A stretch of DNA of 7,313 nt from an uncultured Fretibacterium sp. (lineage in GTDB: Bacteria > Synergistota > Synergistia > Synergistales > Aminobacteriaceae). The position numbers were made by a program, and so were the translations under genes. This document shows positions 1 to 4,219 of the stretch, in pieces (within the stretch, counting starts at the first letter, position 1; each line of letters opens with the position of its first letter). Under the pieces are notes generated by a model. That model had not been told where the DNA came from. It made no database searches and saw only the letters and a program-made list of their open reading frames with translations. The stretch covers positions 1-7,313 of the forward strand of contig CALBPU010000072.1 in the NCBI GenBank assembly GCA_937899395.1, written 5' to 3'.

Positions 1-62
1 AAGTCGCGGAAATGACAGGGATAAGCGTATCAACGATTTTAAGAGCGCACAGAGCACAATAA
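1..62 (+). CDS. C-terminal end of a helix-turn-helix protein (5' end outside the window)
   Basis: The frame beginning at base 3 is open from the window edge and ends with TAA at 60-62. It reads VAEMTGISVSTILRAHRAQ. This has the rhythm of a helix-turn-helix: a V-A-x-M-T-G-I-S turn, then S-T-I-x-R-A as recognition helix. A C-terminal motif of this kind is common in small serine recombinases and resolvases and also in other DNA-binding proteins, so the family cannot be fixed from 19 residues. It points towards the leftward operon that the IS interrupts, so before the insertion the two would have converged. Bases 63-139, between this stop and the IS, show no gene. Confidence 0.4.
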   Translation, partial: VAEMTGISVSTILRAHRAQ

Positions 63-141
63 CATGTGCATAAATTGGAGGGGCGAGGAATGGTTGTGAA
101 CGCGCCGTGAAACCGTATGTAGATTGAGCAACAGAATTTTA

Positions 142-167
142 TAGCAATTTTCAAAAATATGAATAAT
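142..167 (+). repeat. Left terminal inverted repeat of the IS630-family element
   Basis: It begins TAGCAATTTTCAAAAATATG directly after the TA at 140-141. It pairs with the inverse complement of 1104-1129 at 22 of 26 positions. Confidence 0.88.
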
Positions 168-171
168 GAGG

Positions 172-177
172 TATAAT
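172..177 (+). promoter_or_regulatory. Possible -10 box of the transposase promoter
   Basis: A perfect TATAAT lies 8 bp before the ATG at 186. Only a weak -35-like hexamer (TTTCAA, 149-154) lies 17 bp upstream, inside the terminal repeat. Transcription from here would give an almost leaderless message. The alternative is readthrough from outside, using the GAGG at 168-171 as a weakly placed ribosome-binding site. Confidence 0.35.
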
Positions 178-185
178 AAAAAATT

Positions 186-1114
186 ATGAAAGCATACAGT
201 GATGATTTAAGAGAAAAAGTGCTAAAGGCATTGCAAAGTGGGCAGGTAGCAAAAGAAGTAGCGCCACGTTTTGACGTTGGCATAAGCTGGGTTTACAAAA
301 TAAAAAAACGTTTCCACGATACTGGCAGTTATAAAGCTTTGCCACGCAGTGGCAGGCCTAGAAAATTAAATGAAGAAGACGTTAATACAATATCAGAAAT
401 GGTAAAAATAAACCCGTCATTAACCCTTAATGAGATCAAGGAAAAAGGGAACTTTGCAACAAGCTGCACAACAATTCACAGAGCATTGAAAAGATTAGGA
501 CATACATATAAAAAAAAACACTTTTTGCGGCAGAACAGAACCGCGCTGATGTGAAACAAAGACGTATTGAATGGCGCGAAAAATCCAAAAGTTTTGATAT
601 AAATAAATTGGTATTTCTCGATGAAAGCAGCATAAAAACGTCCATGGTGCGTTTATACGGCTGGGGACCAAAAGGCGAGCGCATAAAAGATTATGTCCCG
701 GATGCAAGATGGAAATCATTGAGCATAATATCGGCTCTGCGCAGCGATGGCAGTACGGAGGCTATGGTGTATGAAGGCGGTTTAACGGGAGAATTATTCA
801 AAACATGGCTGGAGGAATGTCTGTTAAAAACATTAAAAAAAGATGACATTCTGATAATGGATAACCTGTCATCGCACAAAGTTGCTGGCATAAAGGAAAT
901 TCTTGCCAGTGCCGGAATAAAATTGGAATACTTGCCACCGTACAGTCCTGACTTGAATCCAGTGGAATCAATGTGGTCGAAAGTAAAAAACAATCTTCGC
1001 AAAATACCGAAAACAAAAATTGGCGAGTTAGAAAAGGCTGTTGGAGAAAGTCTGAATAAGCTAAAACGATTGGATGCAGTAGGCTGGTTCAAACATTGTG
1101 GCTATTCTTCATAA
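186..1114 (+). CDS. IS630-family transposase, two overlapping frames joined by a -1 shift
   Basis: This is a DDE transposase that cuts and joins its own IS ends at TA targets. The first frame (186-554, 122 aa) carries a Paired-like helix-turn-helix over about residues 15-60 and a second DNA-binding helix region near 75-105. The second (551-1114, 187 aa from a GTG) holds the catalytic core: D24 in VFLDESS, D104 in LIMDNLSSH and E139 in SPDLNPVES, giving the D(34)E spacing of the IS630/Tc1-mariner group. After the A9 run at 510-518 the -1 frame continues TLFAAEQNRADVKQ, which is what family members carry there. The zero frame gives an unlike tail, HFLRQNRTALM. A -1 shift in the run restores one protein of about 309 aa. 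This may be programmed slippage, a disabling mutation or a sequencing error. Confidence 0.9.
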
Positions 1115-1129
1115 TTTTGAAAAACGCTA
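1104..1129 (-). repeat. Right terminal inverted repeat of the IS630-family element
   Basis: Read on the minus strand it begins TAGCGTTTTTCAAAATTATG and matches the left end at 22 of 26 positions. The transposase stop codon (1112-1114) lies inside it. A TA at 1130-1131 follows immediately. Confidence 0.88.
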
Positions 1130-1603
1130 TACAAGGTTTCCCCCGCGCCAGCGATGACCGCATTTTGAACATTTGAAGAAGAAGCCCATGCCGCCGCTGG
1201 TAAATTCCATGTTCCCCCCACACTCAGGGCAGGACTCCAACTGGTGGGAAAATAACCGCTTTTCCAGTGCGCTGATGACTTTTCTTAACATGTTTTCGTC
1301 TTCTTTTGACGTTCCCTCCCTGCGAACGTACTCAAGGTTTTCCTGAGCGATGCCCAACCACGTTTCAATATCCGATTTATGTATCGTCATACTGATTGCG
1401 TTGTCATCGGCTTCGATGAGTTTTTTTACACCTGGGATTTTGACGCACTCGCGGTCATCAATTACCCAAACTTCACACTCGTAAAATTCCATGCCGTCTT
1501 TGATAAAGGTTAGTTTCTGACGGGTGCCATAATTAACCGCAGTTCTTGCGATTACCTGAAGTCTTCCGTCCTCGTAAATCGTGTCAAGCTTGAACCTTTT
1601 CAT
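1127..1603 (-). CDS. Unknown protein with a C-terminal zinc ribbon, 3' end altered by the IS
   Basis: This is the last gene of the leftward operon and encodes 158 aa. The ATG at 1603 follows a strong AAGGAGGAG site. Residues 1-60 are rich in beta-type segments, and residues about 75-120 look helical and charged. The end is a four-cysteine ribbon: C125-x2-C128, then C145-x2-C148 followed by GHRW. This type binds zinc and often nucleic acid or a protein partner. The final codon, GTA, is made by the target TA, and the stop, TAG, by the second TA copy plus the IS end, so the natural C-terminus has been replaced. Across the pre-insertion junction the frame stays open to base 1, but that stretch is cysteine-rich and not protein-like, so the lost tail cannot be defined. 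I do not recognise the family. Confidence 0.75.
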   Translation of the reverse strand: MKRFKLDTIYEDGRLQVIARTAVNYGTRQKLTFIKDGMEFYECEVWVIDDRECVKIPGVKKLIEADDNAISMTIHKSDIETWLGIAQENLEYVRREGTSKEDENMLRKVISALEKRLFSHQLESCPECGGNMEFTSGGMGFFFKCSKCGHRWRGGNLV

Positions 1604-1618
1604 GACTGCCTCTCCTCC

Positions 1619-1717
1619 TTAAATCCTAGCAAGCTGAATTGCGAAGTTTACGACAAAAGCGTAAACACTGATAAAAGTTACAAATTCCACCAAATGCCTG
1701 TCCAAAAAATCCTTCAT
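1619..1717 (-). CDS. Small single-span membrane protein, 32 aa
   Basis: The ATG at 1717 lies 11 nt after a GGA core (AAAGGACG) whose upstream edge overlaps the stop region of the preceding gene. The product has a charged N-terminus (K2, D3, D6, R7, H8), a long hydrophobic stretch over about residues 9-30 (VEFVTFISVYAFVVNFAI is its core) and a final R-I. This fits one transmembrane helix. The stop TAA leads straight into the AAGGAGG of the zinc-ribbon gene, so the two are probably translationally coupled. The tight fit between two genes argues that it is real despite its size. The role is unknown; phage and toxin-antitoxin loci often hold such peptides, but nothing here shows toxicity. Confidence 0.65.
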   Translation of the reverse strand: MKDFLDRHLVEFVTFISVYAFVVNFAIQLARI

Positions 1718-1735
1718 TGTTTGTGTCGTCCTTTC

Positions 1736-2071
1736 TTATCTTTTTTCAAAAAACGCACCTTTATCAGGTTTGTATCCTTCAAACTCACTGGGGATTTCAA
1801 AAGTCCCGGTCAGCTCCCAGCCGGCCTTTAAGAATGCCATAATGTTGTGAAAATCGCCCGTGGATTTTGATAAAAATCCAAACTTCTCAATCCCTGCCTT
1901 TGCCATTGTTTCAAGAAAATCTGCGATGTCCTTATCCTGCATGGGATATTTCAGAAGTGGGAAATCTGCCTTTGCTCTGATGCCGTCGAACCACGCATTA
2001 AAGGCATGGCACTCGCCAATGGTTATGTCCTCACGATACCTTAAAGCATTAAAAAATTCGTTATTTTCCAT
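1736..2071 (-). CDS. Hypothetical protein, 111 aa
   Basis: The start is the ATG at 2071, placed after AAAGGGAGTG with 11 nt between GGGAG and the ATG. The frame is open further upstream to a GTG at 2137, but that start would lie inside the preceding gene. The protein begins MENNEFFNALRYREDITIG and is soluble in character, with several aromatic residues (FNAWFDG, FHNIMAFLKAGW) and a charged end (KGAFFEKR). I see no catalytic motif, zinc site or membrane span. It sits 20 nt after its upstream neighbour and 18 nt before the small membrane gene, so it is part of the same message. I do not recognise the family. Confidence 0.75.
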   Translation of the reverse strand: MENNEFFNALRYREDITIGECHAFNAWFDGIRAKADFPLLKYPMQDKDIADFLETMAKAGIEKFGFLSKSTGDFHNIMAFLKAGWELTGTFEIPSEFEGYKPDKGAFFEKR

Positions 2072-2091
2072 TGCTTTTTTCACTCCCTTTC

Positions 2092-2340
2092 TTAAAAAGC
2101 TATCTGCTCGTTTTTGTGTGTCCTTGCCCATTCGCACTTAAAGTCAGCGTTTATGCGCCTAGTTGAAAGTGCGGAAACGATAATGAAAATATTGGTCATC
2201 GTATAGGGCGTCGCCTGAAGGTTAAGGACGTGTCCGATTTTCCGTATCTCGTCATCTGAGCATTTTTCGAGAATGCTCTCGCAGTCGCTGTCTTTTCTTG
2301 CTTTCAAAAGTGCTTTGAATTTCTGTACTGTCGTCATCAT
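2092..2340 (-). CDS. Hypothetical protein, about 82 aa
   Basis: The start is one of two adjacent ATGs (2340 or 2337) behind AAGGAAGGAAGAAAAATC. The TTG at 2367 would lie upstream of that site and inside the previous gene, so I reject it. The N-terminal 45 residues look helical and charged (VQKFKALLKARKD, then CESILEKCSDDEIRKIGHVL). A mildly hydrophobic stretch follows (MTNIFIIVSALS), then a basic, tryptophan-containing end. The hydrophobic part is short for a membrane span. It follows the GNAT remnant by 16 nt. No family is recognised. Confidence 0.7.
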   Translation of the reverse strand: MMTTVQKFKALLKARKDSDCESILEKCSDDEIRKIGHVLNLQATPYTMTNIFIIVSALSTRRINADFKCEWARTHKNEQIAF

Positions 2341-2356
2341 GATTTTTCTTCCTTCC

Positions 2357-2771
2357 TTATGCTTCAATTAAAAACATTTTTCCATAAGTGTCATAGCAAC
2401 CCTGCAAAATTTCAGGGACGTAGCTGTAACTGATTTCTTCGCCCAACCGCTCATAAAGGCTTTCACACCTTTCATTTTCGGGGCAAAGATAAACTCCCAT
2501 ACTTTTCGGCAAACTGCCGCAAAATCGCTGTTCCGCGTCCCTGATTGCGAACTGCCTCATCGATGTCGATGGATGAAACGTAAACCCACTCGTAATCGCC
2601 ATCTTCATCAACTTTTTCCAAAAACTGGACATATCCAATTTTCTCTTCGCCTTCAATAATATCTGCATCGACCTCGCGACTTTCCACTCGGTCAGTCTCA
2701 ACCATGTCTTCCAACTCTTCGCTAAAGTCCTGATAAAAACTTTCCGTGCTGCTTGTTTCTTTGATTTTCAT
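2357..2771 (-). pseudogene. GNAT-type acetyltransferase-like gene with a +1 frame break
   Basis: This is the first gene of the leftward operon. The ATG at 2771 is chosen because GGAGG (inside ATGGAGGAAAAAACAATG) lies at the right distance; the ATG at 2786 overlaps that site. The first frame (to 2472) has an acidic N-terminus (residues 5-40), then GYVQFLEKV, YEWVYVSSIDID and the acetyl-CoA loop R75-N-Q-G-R-G80 of GNAT enzymes. It then runs out in SLSLPRK. Skipping one base after GGG (2496-2498) continues as VYLCPENERCESLYERLGEE, the expected GNAT ending in which an N-E-R segment precedes L-Y-E-R-L-G. The repaired protein would be about 137 aa. GNATs move an acetyl group from acetyl-CoA to an amine; the substrate is unknown. 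The break may be decay or an erroneous extra base. Confidence 0.68.
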
Positions 2772-2786
2772 TGTTTTTTCCTCCAT

Positions 2787-3012
2787 TTTTTTATTTTTTT
2801 TAAGGTTTTTTCAGTGTCTTTCAAGCCCCTCACTGGCTTTTTCAAGCGTCCCGGTTAAACTCACGGGAGGGAGCAGCTTAAATTTTTCCGATTAAACCTT
2901 GTAAATCCTTGTAAATACTGCCTTATATGTACTCTGTTGAGTTTGCTTTGCTTTCGCACCGCGTCTTGTGAGCTTGTCAATTTGCTTTGTTACTGCGTTT
3001 TTCTCTATTACG
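2787..3012 (-). promoter_or_regulatory. Long untranslated leader of the leftward operon
   Basis: About 225 nt separate the promoter start region from the GNAT gene. On the minus strand the leader begins with GCGT, an A-rich loop and ACGC, followed by CGCAGTAACAAA. It ends in an A/T-rich tract before the ribosome-binding site. Both ends also occur before the second leftward unit (3948), where they are nearly adjacent; here about 190 nt lie between them. That extra part contains a 5-bp stem (TCCCG/CGGGA, about 2851-2870) and a 40-codon stretch with no stop and no clear start (2892-3011). No riboswitch class is recognised. Confidence 0.45.
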
Positions 3013-3018
3013 CCGATT

Positions 3019-3046
3019 ATTATACTCCTTTTTTGAGGTTTGTCAA
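3019..3046 (-). promoter_or_regulatory. Leftward promoter of the GNAT/zinc-ribbon operon
   Basis: On the minus strand a perfect TTGACA (3041-3046) and a perfect TATAAT (3019-3024) are 16 bp apart. This is a near-ideal housekeeping sigma promoter, so control probably depends on a repressor. It lies back to back with the rightward promoter of the regulator gene. Confidence 0.85.
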
Positions 3047-3070
3047 GTGTCTGTTTTTGAGCATTTTATT

Positions 3071-3099
3071 TTGTGTATGTTTTATTTTTGGAGTATAAT
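3071..3099 (+). promoter_or_regulatory. Rightward promoter of the XRE-type regulator gene
   Basis: TTGTGT (3071-3076) and TATAAT (3094-3099) are 17 bp apart. The -10 region is embedded in GGAGTATAATAA, the same word as in the opposing promoter. Transcription would start about 20 bp before the ATG at 3130. Confidence 0.75.
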
Positions 3100-3129
3100 A
3101 AGGGAAAAAAATAGGAAGGAGAAAAAAAA

Positions 3130-3429
3130 ATGGCAAGATGGACTAATGAGAGCAGGACGCCGTTAGCAAAATTACGTGCGAATGTAGGTTTAACGATAAT
3201 GGAAGCGGCGGTCATAATGCAACTTGGGTATAATACATTGTTGCGTTATGAAAAAGGCCTCACTGACGTTCCTTTCGGGATTGGCGAGCAGATGTCTTCC
3301 TTATATAAAGTCCCGTTTGAAACGATTCGTCAGGCAGTTTTAGAAACAAAAAAAATTAAAGGCGCAAACACAGCAGGAAGACCGAGAAAAACTACTCCGA
3401 AAAAAGTCATTGCGGAGATTGCGGAGTGA
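3130..3429 (+). CDS. XRE-family-like transcriptional regulator with an AT-hook-like tail, 99 aa
   Basis: The ATG at 3130 follows AGGAAGGAG by 9 nt. Residues about 8-65 form a lambda-repressor/Cro-type fold: LAKLRANVGLTIMEAAVIM as helices 1-2, then LGYNTLLRYEKGLTDVPFG as recognition helix and turn, with LRYEKG the usual XRE signature. The tail from about residue 76 is basic and contains AGRPRKTTPKK. Its G-R-P core resembles an AT-hook that grips the minor groove of A/T-rich DNA, and the promoter regions here are very A/T-rich. No dimerisation or peptidase domain is present, so it is Cro-sized rather than CI-sized. Its place at a divergent promoter suggests it represses the leftward operon and perhaps itself. 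The related promoter block before the primase may be a second target. Confidence 0.8.
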   Translation: MARWTNESRTPLAKLRANVGLTIMEAAVIMQLGYNTLLRYEKGLTDVPFGIGEQMSSLYKVPFETIRQAVLETKKIKGANTAGRPRKTTPKKVIAEIAE

Positions 3430-3448
3430 CTGCGCTTCTGAAAATTCG

Positions 3449-3524
3449 GCTTGCGATTTGCTACACTTGGTGGTAGCCCCGTGACGGGACTTTCACCCGT
3501 GAGAATTGTGCCATACCGGCACAC
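3449..3524 (-). ncRNA. Probable 5' relic of a group IIC intron (domain I start)
   Basis: Read leftward from 3524 the strand starts GTGTGCCGGTATGGCACA. It fits the GUGYG start of group II introns and forms a perfect 6-bp stem. Next come ACGGGTGAAAGTCCCGT (5-bp stem), GCTAC/GTAGC (5-bp stem, 8-nt loop) and CGCAAG. From memory, this order (GUGUGCC, GGGTGARAGTCCC, a GCTA-type stem, CGCAAG) matches the beginning of class IIC introns such as that of Oceanobacillus iheyensis. Class IIC introns insert just behind terminator hairpins, and this copy begins right at the end of a terminator T run. The rest of the ribozyme and the reverse transcriptase are absent. It could instead be an unrelated structured RNA. 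Confidence 0.55.
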
Positions 3525-3552
3525 AAAAAAGCGGCTCTCCGAAAAGAACCGC
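3525..3552 (-). terminator. Rho-independent terminator of the second leftward unit
   Basis: On the minus strand GCGGTTCTTTTCGGAGAGCC plus GC folds with a 4-bp GCGG/CCGC base, one mismatch and TCT/AGA pairing. Six Ts follow (3525-3530). It lies 16 nt after the stop of the leftward gene ending at 3569. Confidence 0.75.
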
Positions 3553-3568
3553 CAGTGGCGCGATTTTC

Positions 3569-3760
3569 TCATTCTTCTTCTGAAGGACTTATCCCATAGA
3601 TAGCCGCAAGGGCCTCATGAAAAGTTTCCCCGAAAGCTGTCCTGAACTCGGCACTCCCACCCAAAATGTGTGCATAAAACCGCTCACTGTCAGAGAACAG
3701 ACTCAAAGTTTTTGAAAGCCGCGGTGCGCTTTCTTTTATCTCGTCGGCTGTGGTGTGCAA
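3569..3760 (-). CDS. Small acidic protein, probably the second half of a frameshifted gene
   Basis: The only start in frame is a TTG at 3760 without a ribosome-binding site, but the frame reads sensibly further up to about 3787 (GDTDALADLLHTTADEIKES). From the TTG it gives 63 aa, including SLFSDSERFYAHILGGSAEF and an acidic end, ISPSEEE. Joined at 3787 by a -1 shift to the gene starting at 3948, it would make one protein of about 126 aa. The lack of its own start signal favours this. It is followed by a terminator at 3525-3552. No family is recognised. Confidence 0.45.
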   Translation of the reverse strand: MHTTADEIKESAPRLSKTLSLFSDSERFYAHILGGSAEFRTAFGETFHEALAAIYGISPSEEE

Positions 3761-3768
3761 AAGGTCTG

Positions 3769-3948
3769 CTAAAGCGTCGGTATCGCCGGATCGTTTCCCT
3801 CTTCGTATTTTGGAAACCGGCCGTTGGCGACAGCATCCACTTCGATGTCTTCTGCCAGCTCGCGCAAAGCGTCATCGATAATGTCTTTTTCGCCTGTCGC
3901 GACTGCTGCCGCGATTCTTTCATCATGCTGCTCAAATGTTTTTTTCAT
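3769..3948 (-). CDS. Small acidic protein, 59 aa, or first half of a frameshifted gene
   Basis: The ATG at 3948 is placed behind GGAGG in ATGGAGGAAAAAATCATG; the ATG at 3963 overlaps that site. This arrangement copies the one before the GNAT-like gene. The product begins MKKTFEQHDERIAAAVATGE and continues with a helical acidic part (KDIIDDALRELAEDIEVDAV), then GRFPKYEEGNDP. The frame then ends in AIPTL and TAG. If one base is missing near 3787-3789, reading continues into the downstream frame as GDTDALADLL. It is the first gene after the leftward promoter at 4008-4037. The function is unknown. Confidence 0.5.
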   Translation of the reverse strand: MKKTFEQHDERIAAAVATGEKDIIDDALRELAEDIEVDAVANGRFPKYEEGNDPAIPTL

Positions 3949-4007
3949 GATTTTTTCCTCCATTTTTTTTATTTTTTTTTGTTACTGCGTTTTTTCTTTT
4001 ACGCTAT

Positions 4008-4037
4008 ATTATCATCGCCATTTTAGGCATTTATCAA
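4008..4037 (-). promoter_or_regulatory. Leftward promoter of the small acidic protein unit
   Basis: On the minus strand TTGATA (4032-4037) and GATAAT (4008-4013) are 18 bp apart. It is weaker than the equivalent promoter of copy 1. The leader then begins GCGT...ACGC and CGCAGTAAC, as in copy 1. Confidence 0.6.
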
Positions 4038-4049
4038 GTGTCTGTTTTT

Positions 4050-4076
4050 TTGAGCGTTTTATTTTTGGAGTATAAT
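4050..4076 (+). promoter_or_regulatory. Rightward promoter of the primase-helicase gene
   Basis: TATAAT lies at 4071-4076 in GGAGTATAATAA. The -35 box is less certain: TTGAGC at 4050-4055 gives a 15-bp gap and TTTTGA at 4048-4053 gives 17 bp. The message would carry a leader of about 137 nt. Confidence 0.6.
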
Positions 4077-4140
4077 AAAAAAAAATAGCAAGTCTGAAAA
4101 TATTGTAGATAGCGCACTGGTAGGAATTTCAAGATAAAAA

Positions 4141-4175
4141 AAATGAGTTGCTTGCCAAACAGGCCGCTCTCATTT
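4141..4175 (+). promoter_or_regulatory. Hairpin in the primase-helicase leader
   Basis: AAATGAG (4141-4147) and CTCATTT (4169-4175) are perfect inverse complements, with a small inner GCC/GGC pairing. The ATG inside the left arm opens a 16-codon reading frame (4143-4193) without a well-spaced ribosome-binding site. No T run follows, so it is not a simple terminator. A role in translation or message stability is possible. Confidence 0.35.
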
Positions 4176-4219
4176 ATAATCTTCAACATATAAATTTAAA
4201 TCAAGTGAGGAGAATTTTA

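Larger units (their letters stand above)
142..1129 (+). mobile_element. IS630-family insertion sequence, 988 bp
   Basis: The element is bounded by imperfect 26-bp terminal inverted repeats and flanked on both sides by TA (140-141 and 1130-1131). TA duplication is the hallmark of IS630/Tc1-mariner transposition. It holds one transposase split over two frames. The size fits this family. It sits at the 3' end of a leftward operon and replaces the end of the zinc-ribbon gene there. The well-matched ends suggest a fairly recent insertion. Confidence 0.93.
2986..3101. repeat. Divergent promoter block, copy 1
   Basis: This block is shared with 3978-4078. Shared pieces in order are TTTGTTACTGCGTTTTT; a leftward -10/-35 pair; TCAAGTGTCTGTTTTT followed by TGAGC; and an exact 23-bp match at 3079-3101 that ends in GGAGTATAATAA. 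Relative to copy 2 it has about 18 extra bases between TGAGC and that match. Confidence 0.8.
3017..3101. promoter_or_regulatory. Inverted 12-bp repeats over both -10 boxes, candidate operators
   Basis: TTATTATACTCC (3017-3028) is the exact inverse complement of GGAGTATAATAA (3090-3101). Each copy covers one of the two divergent -10 boxes. A protein binding the word would block both promoters. Between them is TCAAGTGTCTGTTTTTGA, also present in the second promoter block. The neighbouring XRE-type protein is the obvious candidate ligand, but this is inference. Confidence 0.5.
3978..4078. repeat. Divergent promoter block, copy 2
   Basis: This is a diverged copy of 2986-3101. It shares TTTGTTACTGCGTTTTT, TCAAGTGTCTGTTTTT with TGAGC, and an exact 23-bp match at 4056-4078 ending in GGAGTATAATAA. 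It separates the second leftward unit from the primase gene, as copy 1 separates the first leftward operon from the regulator gene. Confidence 0.8.

Noticed and set aside
1..141. Continuation of the zinc-ribbon gene on the minus strand left of the IS
   Set aside because: The frame is open across the reconstructed junction, but the translation is cysteine-rich and unlike a protein, and the plus strand there carries a convincing helix-turn-helix tail.
1860..2141. 93-codon plus-strand frame opposite the 111-aa gene
   Set aside because: It is a shadow of the leftward gene, without a ribosome-binding site and against the direction of the operon.
2357..2701. 114-codon minus-strand frame as an independent gene
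   Set aside because: Only its last 46 or so codons are GNAT-like. The earlier part is out of frame with the GNAT N-terminal half and reads as a shadow, so it was merged into the broken GNAT gene.
3430..3552. CRISPR array or tRNA in the hairpin-rich region
   Set aside because: No repeated unit with spacers is present, and the stems do not form a cloverleaf with an anticodon arm or the T-loop consensus.
3330..3572. 80-codon minus-strand reading frame spanning the terminator and intron-like region
   Set aside because: It runs antisense through the end of the regulator gene, the structured repeats and the terminator, and has no ribosome-binding site. The open frame is a by-product of the structured sequence.
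3690..3935. 81-codon minus-strand frame overlapping the acidic protein genes
   Set aside because: It is arginine- and serine-rich, has no ribosome-binding site and overlaps the better-supported frames.
3670..4075. Plus-strand frames rich in F, L and S (118 and 83 codons)
   Set aside because: They arise from the A/T-rich antisense of the leftward unit and its promoter and lack start signals. The membrane-like look comes from T runs.
4148..4219. 24-residue N-terminal extension of the primase from a TTG
   Set aside because: The TTG lies inside a leader hairpin without a ribosome-binding site, while the ATG at 4220 has AGGAG at ideal spacing.
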